From Luteolibacter luteus (GTDB taxonomy: Bacteria; Verrucomicrobiota; Verrucomicrobiia; Verrucomicrobiales; Akkermansiaceae): a stretch of 64,000 bases of DNA. This document shows, piece by piece, positions 1 through 8,848 of the stretch. The DNA lies in the NCBI RefSeq assembly GCF_012913485.1, contig NZ_CP051774.1, positions 2,108,001 to 2,172,000 of the forward strand. Reading direction: 5' to 3'. A model generated the notes under the pieces. The model did not search any database and was not told the origin of the DNA. It was given only the letters and a program-made list of their open reading frames with translations. How positions within the stretch are numbered: position 1 is the first letter of the stretch; each line of letters starts with the position of its first letter. The translations under genes and the position numbers were made by a program.

Positions 1-1168
1 TCGGCTTGATGAAGCGCTTTTTGCGGCCCACAACATAGCAGAAGCCATTGTCGCCAAGGCGGGCCATGTCGCCGGTAAAGAGACGCCCGCCCAACTCATC
101 GCCCTTCGAGAGATCCCCGCGGCTTTCCGCATAACCGAGCATTACGTTCGGACCACTGTAGACAAGTTCGCCGTCGATGATCTCGAACTTGCCTCCGGGA
201 ATCGGAACGCCGATCGAGCCCGCTCCTTCTTCTGCACGATGACTGGGCACGTAGGAAATTCGGGCGGTGGCTTCCGTCTGGCCGTACATGGTATAGTAGC
301 GGATGCCCTTCCGCTTCGCGAGGCGGATGAAATGGTCCTGCAAGGCGAGATCGAGATAACCGCCCGCCTGGGTCATGGACCGCAGCGAGGGCAAATCCAT
401 CGATTCAAAGCCAATCTCATGGAGGATCTGATAGACGTAGGGAACTCCGGCAAGCGAGGTGGCTCCGTAGGTCCAGGCAAATTGCCAGAATTCCGGGCTG
501 CGGATTTTTTTCGCAGTCTGGATCAGCGTCGCCCCGCGCAGCAGGTGACTGTTGATCACGGAGAGCCCATAGGAGTAGTGCATGGGCAGCGAGGTCACCG
601 GCCTGTCGCGGGGCCCGATCTCCAGGTACTCCGCAATCGATCGCGCGTTCGCCTGAAGATTCGCATAAGACAGGCGCACCATCTTTGGATTGCCGGTGGA
701 TCCGGAGGTCGTGAGCATCAGCGCCAGATCCGGGGAGATGGAAACTTCCGATGCCTCACCTTCACGGCGATACATGCGGTATCCTTCAGAGCCAAAGCCG
801 GAATCACCATATGCACCTTCCCCGATCTCGCGTAGCGACCAGATGAAATCCGGGTGATAGGCCGCCAACAACGGGGCTAACAGCGCCGGCTCCATGTCAT
901 GCGGCAAGAGGACCGCGGCATGTCCGATCTGAAGACAGGCAAGATACGCGGCCAAGGACGGCACGCTCTGGCTGCACATCACGAATACCAATGACTTCAC
1001 GGGAGCCGTGAGAGCCTCCTTGATCGCATCGACTTCCTGCTGGAGAGAGGAATAGGAAAACCTACGGCCGTCGTCGGTGACGACGCAGGTTGAAGAGCGA
1101 TGGTTCAGGTACCAGAAAGGCGCTGGCAGCTGGGGTGCGGCTTCCAAGCGGGGGAGATTGGAATACAT
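1..1168 (-). CDS. AMP-dependent acyl-CoA/acyl-ACP synthetase (3' end cut by window edge)
   Basis: Adenylate-forming enzyme that activates a carboxylic acid as acyl-AMP and normally passes it to CoA or a carrier protein. The first 389 residues are visible and the protein runs off the window. The A3 phosphate loop reads LTTSGSTGNPK (around residue 150), followed by YGQTEAT (A5, around 293) and LFTGDMARL...VGRKKRFIK (A7-A8, around 364-389). These are the diagnostic ANL-superfamily motifs in the right order. I chose the ATG at 1168 because it is the most upstream ATG in frame ahead of the conserved region; no clear ribosome binding site is visible. The substrate cannot be read from the sequence. 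A phosphopantetheinyl transferase lies far away, at 37.5 kb, so no link is claimed. Confidence 0.85.
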   Translation of the reverse strand, partial: MYSNLPRLEAAPQLPAPFWYLNHRSSTCVVTDDGRRFSYSSLQQEVDAIKEALTAPVKSLVFVMCSQSVPSLAAYLACLQIGHAAVLLPHDMEPALLAPLLAAYHPDFIWSLREIGEGAYGDSGFGSEGYRMYRREGEASEVSISPDLALMLTTSGSTGNPKMVRLSYANLQANARSIAEYLEIGPRDRPVTSLPMHYSYGLSVINSHLLRGATLIQTAKKIRSPEFWQFAWTYGATSLAGVPYVYQILHEIGFESMDLPSLRSMTQAGGYLDLALQDHFIRLAKRKGIRYYTMYGQTEATARISYVPSHRAEEGAGSIGVPIPGGKFEIIDGELVYSGPNVMLGYAESRGDLSKGDELGGRLFTGDMARLGDNGFCYVVGRKKRFIKP

Positions 1169-1345
1169 TTTTCATCGGATTTATGGGGGGGACCGATGAT
1201 TGCGCACGAAGACTCCGCAGAGGGAGGCCGAGATTGCAATGCAACTCCGTTTAAGTTTGGGGGGATTGGGAGGGGAGCGCCTGACGTGATATCGGATCTA
1301 GCGGGAATGTTCAAACTTTAAATCTCAAGCGTTTATAACCCGAGT

Positions 1346-1882
1346 TTATCCCACCCAGAAGCAATCGATGAAGAACCAGAGGATCATCACGATCCCGATC
1401 ACCAGCTTCATCCCCATCCCTGCCACGGTCCCGACGACCGAGCCCACTCCTGAAACCGCCGCCGGCTTCAGCTCCTGCTTCGCGAAGCACTTCTCAAAAA
1501 CGAACGCACCGATCAGAGGACCCGCAATGAGGCCTACGGGAAAGAAGAACATGCCCACGAGGCCACCTAACAGTGCACCCCAAGCGCCCCACTTCGTACC
1601 GCCGAACCATTTCGTCCCTGCTGCTCCAGCCGCAAATTCGAGTGCTTGGGAAAGGGCCATCAGGGCTGTCAGGATCACGAAAGACCACCACTCCATGCCT
1701 GAGCCTTCCCGGCCGAGCATCAACCGGTGAGCCACCGCCGCAAAAAGCAGGATCAGATGCCCTGGCAGGATGGGGATGATGCAGCCAATGAAGCCGGCAA
1801 TCAAAAGACAGGAAGTGATGACCCACGCGGCGCCGGTTCCCACCGTTCCCCAGCCGCCCCAATGAGTGATCGTTTCCCACAT
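1346..1882 (-). CDS. DUF456 family integral membrane protein
   Basis: Small membrane protein of 178 residues with five or six hydrophobic stretches. It has the glycine-rich pattern of the DUF456 family: an early GCIIPILPG segment, a middle GTKWGAWGALLGGLVGMFFFPVGLIAGPLIGAF segment (read in parts) and a final hydrophobic helix ending at the C-terminus. The biochemical role of the family is unknown. It lies in the same orientation as the truncated acyl-activating enzyme, which begins 178 bp further on, so the two could share a transcript. The long frame that overlaps it on the same strand lacks membrane character and is a shadow. Confidence 0.8.
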   Translation of the reverse strand: MWETITHWGGWGTVGTGAAWVITSCLLIAGFIGCIIPILPGHLILLFAAVAHRLMLGREGSGMEWWSFVILTALMALSQALEFAAGAAGTKWFGGTKWGAWGALLGGLVGMFFFPVGLIAGPLIGAFVFEKCFAKQELKPAAVSGVGSVVGTVAGMGMKLVIGIVMILWFFIDCFWVG

Positions 1883-2076
1883 GCCGGCGGGACACTAGGA
1901 GTGCCCCCGGCGGCTGTCGAGAGGGGCCCGCGGGATTTGCCGCCGCTCCGGGTGTTTCTTGACCCACGGCGGCGTTTCTGTCGCTTGGAACACCTTGCCA
2001 ACCGCTCGTCGTACCGGGTATCTGGAGATTCGTGGCCCCGGAAAAATCGTGCAGCATCAGGAGGATCGTCCCCGCG

Positions 2077-2787
2077 ATGATCCTATGCGCTGTCCTGCTT
2101 CCGCTCGGATTTTCCTTCTTCAGAGGTGAGCGTCCGAATGCGGATGTGACACAGCAACAGAAGCCAAAGCCAGTCAAACAAGAGCGGCTCAATGACGAAG
2201 CCAAGGAGCTTCAGGAGTCTATCGAGAGATCCAAACAGAGCGCGCTGGAACAACTGGAAGCTCTCACGAATGCGCCAAGTCCGCCCAGTTTCCGCCTGCT
2301 TGTCGGAGGAAGCTTGTCGCCCGACGCGGCGTTTCACACCAATCTTTCCGAGGAGGAAAAAGCCAAGGTGAATACCGTGGTAAGCCGCATGTGGGAGGAG
2401 GCCTCGGCGGAGCTTCGCCAAAGGGCGAGATACGATGCCGATTCCTCCGATCCGGCCGAGCGGAGATGGGTCTATCGGATTCGAGCCAGCCGCGACCGAG
2501 GTAACTCCCTTCGCGAGAATTTAACGCGCGATCTCACCGACATTGTAGGTGAAGAACGCCAGCAACTCCTCACATCGAAGCAGGATTGGGGCGACCCGCT
2601 GGGAAACTTCGGGCGCTACGATGTTCACTTGGAATACGACGAGAAAACGTCCACTTGGAAATGCGAGTACTTCAACCCGGACAACGGAAGGACCGCGTCA
2701 TATGGCCAGCCTGATCAGCTGAACTTTGAAATCCAGTTTGGAACCGGCTTCCTCGAGGAAATGGAAAAGAAGCGAACCAAGGACTAA
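2077..2787 (+). CDS. Membrane-anchored protein of unknown function (paralogue A of tandem pair)
   Basis: Protein of 236 residues that I do not recognise. It begins with a short hydrophobic stretch (MILCAVLLPLGFSFF) fitting a signal anchor. A charged, probably helical segment follows (about 25-65), then a globular region with LSEEEKAKVNTVVSRMWEEA and a C-terminal module NFGRYDVHLEYDEKTSTWKC. The start at 2077 is preferred because AGGAGG sits at 2059-2064 and the hydrophobic segment follows directly; the open frame could begin at 2032. The next gene is a diverged paralogue: its LTETELDHVERATRAMWKQF and SFGQAGRHHVLIEYSPSKG segments align with the two regions above, so the pair arose by local duplication. 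Confidence 0.65.
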   Translation: MILCAVLLPLGFSFFRGERPNADVTQQQKPKPVKQERLNDEAKELQESIERSKQSALEQLEALTNAPSPPSFRLLVGGSLSPDAAFHTNLSEEEKAKVNTVVSRMWEEASAELRQRARYDADSSDPAERRWVYRIRASRDRGNSLRENLTRDLTDIVGEERQQLLTSKQDWGDPLGNFGRYDVHLEYDEKTSTWKCEYFNPDNGRTASYGQPDQLNFEIQFGTGFLEEMEKKRTKD

Positions 2788-2805
2788 CAAGGTCGATTCA
2801 CCGAC

Positions 2806-3585
2806 ATGACGCCCCTGCGAAAAAAGTGGATCATCGTTTCTGTCCTGGCCACGGGGCTGATCATCATCACGATTTCCCTTCTCTTCCCGGGTGAAGCCCC
2901 GGAGTCCCGGCAAAAGGAGATGTCGTCTCCGGCTTCCGGAAAAATCCTGGAAGAAGCGCGGGAAGCAGATCTGCCGCATGCAGTGCTGCTGGAAGAAGTG
3001 TCCGCGTCCCCTGAAGACGACGACGAAACCATCGAAGACGGAATCTACGGACGGACCGACTACCTTTCACCCTCCTCGCCACCGCCTCTCCAGCTTTTCG
3101 CCAATGGCGGCCATGTTCCCACCGGCGCTGCCGAAGCGGCCGGACTAACCGAAACTGAGCTCGATCATGTCGAAAGGGCGACACGGGCGATGTGGAAGCA
3201 ATTCGCGACCTTGTTCAACCAAGCGCTCGCGGTGGACAGGGAAGCGTCCTCGCCGGAGCTGATCACCCTGAAAGCGAAGGCCTTTCCCCAGGCTGCAAAG
3301 GCAGTGATCGCGGAGCTGGAAAAGCAAATCGACGCGGCCACAGATCCGGAAAAGGCCGGGATTCTCAAATCCATCGCCTATCTGCCCCCTTCTTTCGGCC
3401 AAGCGGGACGCCATCACGTCTTGATCGAGTATTCGCCGTCGAAAGGATCCTATTATTACGAGTATCGCGATCCCAAAACCGGAAAGACGATCCTATCGGG
3501 CACCTCGGGAATGGATCATTTTCACAGCCAATTCGGAGACCAGATCGATCTGGACCGGCTCGTGGAAAGCCTGCACGCTCCTTAG
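2806..3585 (+). CDS. Membrane-anchored protein of unknown function (paralogue B of tandem pair)
   Basis: Protein of 259 residues starting 18 bp after its upstream paralogue and surely in the same transcript. An N-terminal lysine/arginine patch and one hydrophobic helix (about residues 8-27, WIIVSVLATGLIIITISLLF) give a single membrane anchor with most of the chain outside the cytoplasm. An acidic linker (about 55-75) precedes the domain shared with the upstream gene. The final 60 residues, with HHVLIEYSPSKGSYYYEYRDP, match paralogue A best. No catalytic motif is visible, and conservation of the C-terminal module in both copies suggests it carries the function. Family unknown. Confidence 0.65.
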   Translation: MTPLRKKWIIVSVLATGLIIITISLLFPGEAPESRQKEMSSPASGKILEEAREADLPHAVLLEEVSASPEDDDETIEDGIYGRTDYLSPSSPPPLQLFANGGHVPTGAAEAAGLTETELDHVERATRAMWKQFATLFNQALAVDREASSPELITLKAKAFPQAAKAVIAELEKQIDAATDPEKAGILKSIAYLPPSFGQAGRHHVLIEYSPSKGSYYYEYRDPKTGKTILSGTSGMDHFHSQFGDQIDLDRLVESLHAP

Positions 3586-3852
3586 GCGGCAAAAGGGCAG
3601 CTCGATCACTTTTGGCCGGGATCAAACCCCGCTCACCCGGCTGTCCCCGAAAGAGGGGATTTCAAACGAAATCGGGCGGAATCCCCGCTGTCTTGGGAAA
3701 TTCCGACACAGGGGGGGCTTGCTAAACCGATTGGGAAGATGCCGTATGAAGGCGGCACCCGGACCGGGGAAGAAATGCGCGCCGTCACAAACGGCAAGCT
3801 TTCCACAGCGGTCCGTAAACCCGACCTCGAACCTCGACGTTACAAAGCACTC

Positions 3853-6150
3853 ATGCGCCCGTACATCGCACCAATCGTCCTCGCCGCCGCTGTCGCGCCG
3901 GTGACTGCCGCTGAATGGTATCAGGAAATGCAAATCGGTCCCGCGTGGGCCAATTCCTTCGCAGGAACCTTCGACGGTCAGGAGCAAATCGCCGCCGTGA
4001 AGGGCGTGCTGGTGGACCTCGGCGACGGCAGCCGCGCCCTTTTCGACACGGAGACGCTCCGCGTCGTGTCCGCCTACAAGGGTGGTGTCCACTGGGGTGG
4101 CACGCCTTGGACCGGTGCCCACGGCCAGTTGGTGAAGATCGCCAACGAAAAGGATTTCGTTTTCAACACCGTCCCGGGTCCCGGCTGGGCCAATGACGCC
4201 GGCAACTTCGAGGACAAGCGGACACCGATGAGCTTCGCGGTCTACAAGGCGGACCGCACCCGCAGCGACGTGACCGCCGCCTGCGGCAACATCCCGGGAG
4301 CCGCTTACAAGGGCTTCTTCCGCAATGGTTCCCAGATTGTCTTCGAGTACACCGTGAACGGTGTCCGCGTGCTCGAGCAGCTTGAGGCCTCGCCGAACGG
4401 CTTGGTCCGCAAGTTCGAGGTCGGCCCGCACGCCAAGCCGCTGACGCTTCTCGCGGCGGATGACGCTTCCGCCTTCACCGTCGCCGAAGGCTCCGCAAAA
4501 GCCGCTTCCGGTCTCTCGGTAGCCGCCGGTGGCAAGGCCGCCGTGCTCGCGGTTTCCGGCGACAAGGCAACCCGGCTGTTGGCCAACCTAGCGCCCGCCG
4601 CCAGCCCGACCACTTTCACGATCAGCTACGCCCGCGGCGGCGATGCCAAGGCCGTCGAGCCTGCCGCCCTCACGTCCCTGACCAAGGGTGGTGAAGGCCT
4701 CTGGAAGGGAACCGTGACCACCAAGGGCACCGTTTCCAATGACAAGAAGTCCGCCTGGGTGACCGACACCATCACCATCCCGGAAAACAATCCTTGGAAG
4801 TCCAACATCCGCTTCGGCGGCTTCGATTTCCTCGATGAGGATTCGGCCGTGCTTTCCACTTGGAACGGCGACGTCTGGACGGTGAAGGGCCTGAAGGGCG
4901 ACCTGAGCAATCTGGAATGGAAGCGTTTCGCTGCCGGTCTCTTCGAACCGCTCGGCGTCAAGGTGGTGGACGGCACGATTTACGTGCATGGCCGCGACCA
5001 GATCACGAAGCTTCAGGACCTGAACAAGGACGGCGAGGCCGACTACTTCGAAAACTTCTTCAACGGAGTGGCCGTCTCCCCGAACTTCCACGAGTTCGCC
5101 TTCGACCTGCAGACCGACAGCAACGGCGATTTCTACTTCTCGAAGGCCTCTCCGGTCCGCCCCGGCGGTCGTGGCTTCGACACCATCTTCCCGAACCACG
5201 GCACGGTGATGCGCCTGTCGAAGGACGCTTCCAGCTTCGAGGTGATCGCCACCGGCCTGCGTGCACCCGGCGGCCTCGGCGTGGGTCCGAACGGCGAAAT
5301 CACCACCGGCGAGAACGAGGGAACCTGGCAGCCTTGCTGCAAGCTCAACTTCATCACCGCAGACCAGCGTCCGGCGTTCTTCGGCACCGAGCCGAGCCGC
5401 CAAGGCCTGAAGGATGCTCCCTACACCGAGCCGCTCTGCTACCTGCCGATGGATGTGGACAATTCCGGTGGTTCCCAAGTCTGGGTGCCGCAGGGCGTGA
5501 AGTGGGGCTTGAAGCCCGGTGAACTGATCCACCTTTCCTACGGCCAGTCTTCTCTCTACCGCGTGCTGAATGCCACGGTGGACGGCACCCTTCAGGGTGG
5601 CGTGGTGAAGATCCCGGTGAGCCTCGGCTCCTCCGCGATGCGCGCCCGCTTCCATCAGGATGGCTCGCTCTACGTGGCCGGCTTCCGCGGCTGGCAGACG
5701 AATGCCGCGAGCGAGTGCGCCGTGCAGCGCATCCGCTACACCGGAGGCACCGTGACGATCCCCGACAAGCTTGAGATCACTGAGAAGGGCGTGCGCCTGC
5801 ACTTCGAGACCAAGCTGGACAAGGAACTGGCCACCGACCCGGAAAGCTACTCCGCCGAGCGCTGGAACTACGTGCGCGGCCCGCAATACGGCTCCGGCGA
5901 ATTCTCGGTGGATAACCCGGACACCCAATCCGAGAAGAATGCTCTCGAGAAGGAGTCGAAGGAGACCCACAAGCGTGACAAGGTGGAAATCACCGCTGCC
6001 CGCCTGCTGGAAGACGGCCAGACCGTCGAAGTCGACCTCGCCGGCCACAAGCCGTCCATGCAGCTGAAAGTTGCTTGGGATTTGGAAGATGCCGAAGGCG
6101 ATGTGCTGCAGGGAGATCTGCACGCCACCGTCCGCAAGATGGGCAAGTGA
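3853..6150 (+). CDS. Large secreted PVC-type beta-propeller-like protein (DUF6797-like, uncertain)
   Basis: Exported protein of about 765 residues. The start at 3853 gives a clear signal peptide (MRPYIAPIVLAAAVAPVTAA, cleavage before EWYQEM); an upstream in-frame start at 3739 would bury it. The middle and C-terminal part resembles the glucose/sorbosone-dehydrogenase-like propellers common in Planctomycetes and Verrucomicrobia, with segments such as FAFDLQTDSNGDFYFSKAS, ATGLRAPGGLGVGPNGEI and GENEGTW. The N-terminal third fits the DUF6797 type by recollection only. No CXXCH heme motif is present in this protein. The following gene encodes a secreted pentaheme cytochrome, so the two may form an extracytoplasmic oxidoreductase unit, although a hairpin separates them. 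Substrate unknown. Confidence 0.6.
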   Translation: MRPYIAPIVLAAAVAPVTAAEWYQEMQIGPAWANSFAGTFDGQEQIAAVKGVLVDLGDGSRALFDTETLRVVSAYKGGVHWGGTPWTGAHGQLVKIANEKDFVFNTVPGPGWANDAGNFEDKRTPMSFAVYKADRTRSDVTAACGNIPGAAYKGFFRNGSQIVFEYTVNGVRVLEQLEASPNGLVRKFEVGPHAKPLTLLAADDASAFTVAEGSAKAASGLSVAAGGKAAVLAVSGDKATRLLANLAPAASPTTFTISYARGGDAKAVEPAALTSLTKGGEGLWKGTVTTKGTVSNDKKSAWVTDTITIPENNPWKSNIRFGGFDFLDEDSAVLSTWNGDVWTVKGLKGDLSNLEWKRFAAGLFEPLGVKVVDGTIYVHGRDQITKLQDLNKDGEADYFENFFNGVAVSPNFHEFAFDLQTDSNGDFYFSKASPVRPGGRGFDTIFPNHGTVMRLSKDASSFEVIATGLRAPGGLGVGPNGEITTGENEGTWQPCCKLNFITADQRPAFFGTEPSRQGLKDAPYTEPLCYLPMDVDNSGGSQVWVPQGVKWGLKPGELIHLSYGQSSLYRVLNATVDGTLQGGVVKIPVSLGSSAMRARFHQDGSLYVAGFRGWQTNAASECAVQRIRYTGGTVTIPDKLEITEKGVRLHFETKLDKELATDPESYSAERWNYVRGPQYGSGEFSVDNPDTQSEKNALEKESKETHKRDKVEITAARLLEDGQTVEVDLAGHKPSMQLKVAWDLEDAEGDVLQGDLHATVRKMGK

Positions 6151-6184
6151 AGTAAGCCCAAGCTCCAGATCCGACGTCTATTAT

Positions 6185-6214
6185 CGAAAGCGCCTGACAA
6201 ACCGGGCGCTTTCG
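6185..6214 (+). terminator. Perfect 10-bp hairpin between propeller and cytochrome genes
   Basis: CGAAAGCGCC (6185-6194) pairs perfectly with GGCGCTTTCG (6205-6214). A T-rich but interrupted tail follows (ttaccctttt, 6221-6230). It lies 35 bp after the stop of the propeller gene and 18 bp before the cytochrome start. It may be a partial terminator or an mRNA-processing hairpin that sets the ratio of the two products. The weak T-run argues against complete termination. Confidence 0.45.
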
Positions 6215-6231
6215 AGCAAATTACCCTTTTC

Positions 6232-8205
6232 GTGATGAACTTCCCGCGTTTCGCCAGTCTCCTCCTGCCCGTTTCGCTGATGCTTGGTGCTGCCCGCGCC
6301 GAGCTGGCCGCCACCTTTGAAGGTGGGGGCGCGACCGATGTCCGTGCCGACCGCCTGCCAGCGCTACTGGTGAAGGCGGGCGAGTCCCCCACCCCTTTCC
6401 TGCCTGCAGGAGAGTTCGGGGTGACGTGGAAGGGCACGCTGGTGCTGGCAGAGCGGCAGCGTCTGGCCTTCTCCTTTGAAGGTGAAGGCAAGGCGACGCT
6501 GACGATCGATGGCGAGGAAGTTCTGGCCGAAGAGGGCACTCTGGGCGCGAAGGCCTCCAAGAGCACACGTCTGAACCGGGGTGATCACGAAATCACGATC
6601 ACCTTCCGCTCGAAGCCGGACGGATCGGGACGTTTCCGCCTTTTCTGGGAAGAACACTCCTTTCCGAAGCAGAGCGTCCCGCCGGCCGCCTTTAAGGCTG
6701 AAGTGACCGAGGATCCGGCTCGCAAGGGCCGCCTCCTCTTCGCGGAGAATCATTGCTCGAAGTGCCACCTTTCCGGTGTCGCCGGAATGCAGGAAATGAT
6801 GGAGAGCGCTCCGCTCCTCTTCTCGACCGGCTCCCGTTTGAACGAAGAGTGGCTCGCCAAATGGATCGCGGATCCTTCGGCACTCCGCGCGGATACACGG
6901 ATGCCTGCACTCGTGGATGCCTCCACAGCCGAAGGCAAGCAACAGGCTGCAGACCTCGCGGCCTGGCTGATGACCCTGAAGGCGGGTGAAGCACCCGCGG
7001 CTCCAGACAAGGCACTGGCCCAAAAGGGCGGGGAGCATTTCCACCGCCTCGGCTGTGCGGCTTGCCACACCTCGCCGGGGGCTTCCGCTGCAGATGCCAC
7101 CCATGGCCGGGTGCCGCTGCACAATGTGGCCGACAAGTTCCAACCGGGGGCGCTGGTGGCCTTCCTGAAGAAGCCGGATGCACTCTATCCGCACATCGGC
7201 ATGCCTGACTTCGCCCTGAGCGATGCCGAGGCGAATGAAATCGCCGCCTTCGTCCTGGATGCTTCCAGCAAGGTGGAGAAGCCGAAGTCCGAATTCCCGA
7301 AGGGAGATGCCACCAAGGGTGCCGCACTTGCCCAAGCGTTGAATTGCGGGGCCTGCCACGCCGGTGCTGCTGCGCCGAGCTTCGCGACACCGGTGGAAAC
7401 CATCTTCACGAAAGATTGGTCTGCCAATGGCTGCGTCTCCGGCAAGCATGGCGGCAAGGTGCCAAAGCTCGCCCTGAACGACGAAGAGCGCGCCGCGCTG
7501 ATCGCCTTCTCGAAGAAGGGCACTGCCCCCCTTTCCCGCCACGTGCCGGCCGAATACGCCGCCGCGAAGGTGAAGGCACTCCGCTGCACCAGCTGCCACG
7601 GCATGGATGGAAAGCCGTCCCTGCTGGATGCGACCCACGTCGAGACGAAGCCGCTCGTCGCTCACGTGCACGGTGAGAATGAAAAGCTCGATCAATCCCG
7701 CCCGCACCTCACCTACATCGGTGAGATGCTCTACTCCTCCTACATGGAGAAGATGATCAACGGCGCTGCCACTCCCCGTCCCCGCCCATGGCTGGACATG
7801 CGCATGCCTGCATTCCATGGCTACGCCACGGATCTCGCGAAGGGCCTAGCTTGCATCCATGGTGTCGAGCCAGGTGCAGCTCCCGATGCCACTCCGGATG
7901 CAAGTCTTGCCGAGATCGGCAAGAAGCTCGCCAGCCTCGATGGCTTCGGCTGCACGACGTGCCACGGTGTCGGTCCGGTGAAGCCTTCCGCGGCGTTTGA
8001 AGTGGAGGGTGTGAACTTTGCACTCTCCCATGAGCGCCTCCGCAAGGAATGGTTCGACCGCTGGATGGACAATCCTCCCGCCGTGACACCGGGTAGCAAA
8101 ATGCCCCGCTACAGTGACGAAGGAAAGTCGCAGCGCCCTGAGTTGGACGGAGATGCGCAAAAGCAATTCGACGCCATCTGGAACTACATCCAGAAGCCGC
8201 AATAA
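6232..8205 (+). CDS. Secreted pentaheme c-type cytochrome with N-terminal PA14-like domain
   Basis: Exported protein of 657 residues with a signal peptide (about residues 1-23, cleavage after LGAARA). Residues 25-145 look like a PA14-type beta-sandwich. Five covalent heme motifs follow: CSKCH (175), CAACH (275), CGACH (372), CTSCH (452) and CTTCH (574). Candidate distal methionines occur in RMPAL, HIGMPDF, RMPAF and KMPRY. Each heme domain resembles a cytochrome c class I fold, so the protein should carry electrons in the periplasm or at the surface. It probably works with the propeller protein upstream. A strong terminator follows at 8242. The start could be either of two adjacent ATGs (6232 or 6235). 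Confidence 0.85.
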   Translation: MMNFPRFASLLLPVSLMLGAARAELAATFEGGGATDVRADRLPALLVKAGESPTPFLPAGEFGVTWKGTLVLAERQRLAFSFEGEGKATLTIDGEEVLAEEGTLGAKASKSTRLNRGDHEITITFRSKPDGSGRFRLFWEEHSFPKQSVPPAAFKAEVTEDPARKGRLLFAENHCSKCHLSGVAGMQEMMESAPLLFSTGSRLNEEWLAKWIADPSALRADTRMPALVDASTAEGKQQAADLAAWLMTLKAGEAPAAPDKALAQKGGEHFHRLGCAACHTSPGASAADATHGRVPLHNVADKFQPGALVAFLKKPDALYPHIGMPDFALSDAEANEIAAFVLDASSKVEKPKSEFPKGDATKGAALAQALNCGACHAGAAAPSFATPVETIFTKDWSANGCVSGKHGGKVPKLALNDEERAALIAFSKKGTAPLSRHVPAEYAAAKVKALRCTSCHGMDGKPSLLDATHVETKPLVAHVHGENEKLDQSRPHLTYIGEMLYSSYMEKMINGAATPRPRPWLDMRMPAFHGYATDLAKGLACIHGVEPGAAPDATPDASLAEIGKKLASLDGFGCTTCHGVGPVKPSAAFEVEGVNFALSHERLRKEWFDRWMDNPPAVTPGSKMPRYSDEGKSQRPELDGDAQKQFDAIWNYIQKPQ

Positions 8206-8241
8206 GCTGACACTCCGCGGATCACCCACCTTTCACGAACG

Positions 8242-8269
8242 AGCCCGGCTGACACCAGCCGGGCTTTTT
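8242..8269 (+). terminator. Rho-independent terminator after the cytochrome gene
   Basis: Perfect 9-bp stem AGCCCGGCT (8242-8250) / AGCCGGGCT (8257-8265), loop GACACC, with a run of five T starting at the end of the stem. It lies 37 bp after the cytochrome stop codon. Confidence 0.9.
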
Positions 8270-8408
8270 CGTTGCAGGGGATGTTCTCCATCCAGGAGCC
8301 GAACTAATGGCGTGATCTACGTATCCATTCGCTTTCCTCAAATTCAAATGACGAAGCTGTCCCATTTGGAACATCGGCTGCTAATTCCGGGCGAACTAGC
8401 AGTCACCC

Positions 8409-8810
8409 ATGAAACCGGTCTTCGCAATCTTCGGCGCGCTCACCGTCACAGTCGGTAGTTACTTTGGATCCACGCAGCTCGGGCTTCGCGCAGAAGGCAG
8501 CTTGGACGTCCAAGTGGAGGCCTCAAGATCTCCCAGCTATGCTGCGGTCGGTCACGATCTTTACACCGCGGATGGCACCAAGCTTCTCCTGAGTTCCATC
8601 ACGCGGCCGAATGGAACCAAGGGCAGCAAGCACATGATCCATGGCACGGTGAAAGGAACGCATCGCTATGCCTTGCAGCTTTTCCCGACCCGCATGGTTC
8701 ACACCTTCTCGATGGACCAGGAGGCTGTCGAAAGGGCCTTGCTCGAAGCCACGGGAGAACCCCAGGGTCCCTTCGTCGCAAGCAATCGCCAGTGGCACGT
8801 GGTGAAGTAA
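8409..8810 (+). CDS. Small secreted or anchored protein of unknown function
   Basis: 133 residues, not recognised. The N-terminus (MKPVFAIFGALTVTVGSYFGS) is a plausible signal peptide or anchor. The remainder is a small, possibly beta-rich domain ending RQWHVVK. It is convergent with the halogenase-like gene, whose stop lies 39 bp downstream. No cysteine pair or catalytic motif is evident. The strand and start are supported by the hydrophobic leader and by its place between a terminator and a convergent gene. Confidence 0.5.
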   Translation: MKPVFAIFGALTVTVGSYFGSTQLGLRAEGSLDVQVEASRSPSYAAVGHDLYTADGTKLLLSSITRPNGTKGSKHMIHGTVKGTHRYALQLFPTRMVHTFSMDQEAVERALLEATGEPQGPFVASNRQWHVVK

Positions 8811-8848
8811 AACCAAGGTGTGCCCGGAACCGCGCCTCACGGCGGCAG

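Noticed and set aside
239-835. 198-residue plus-strand open frame at the window start
   Set aside because: The minus strand carries the acyl-activating enzyme with A3, A5 and A7 motifs over the same bases.
4588-6123. 511-residue minus-strand open frame opposite the propeller protein
   Set aside because: Composition is that of an antisense shadow in GC-rich DNA; the plus strand encodes a protein with signal peptide and conserved blocks.
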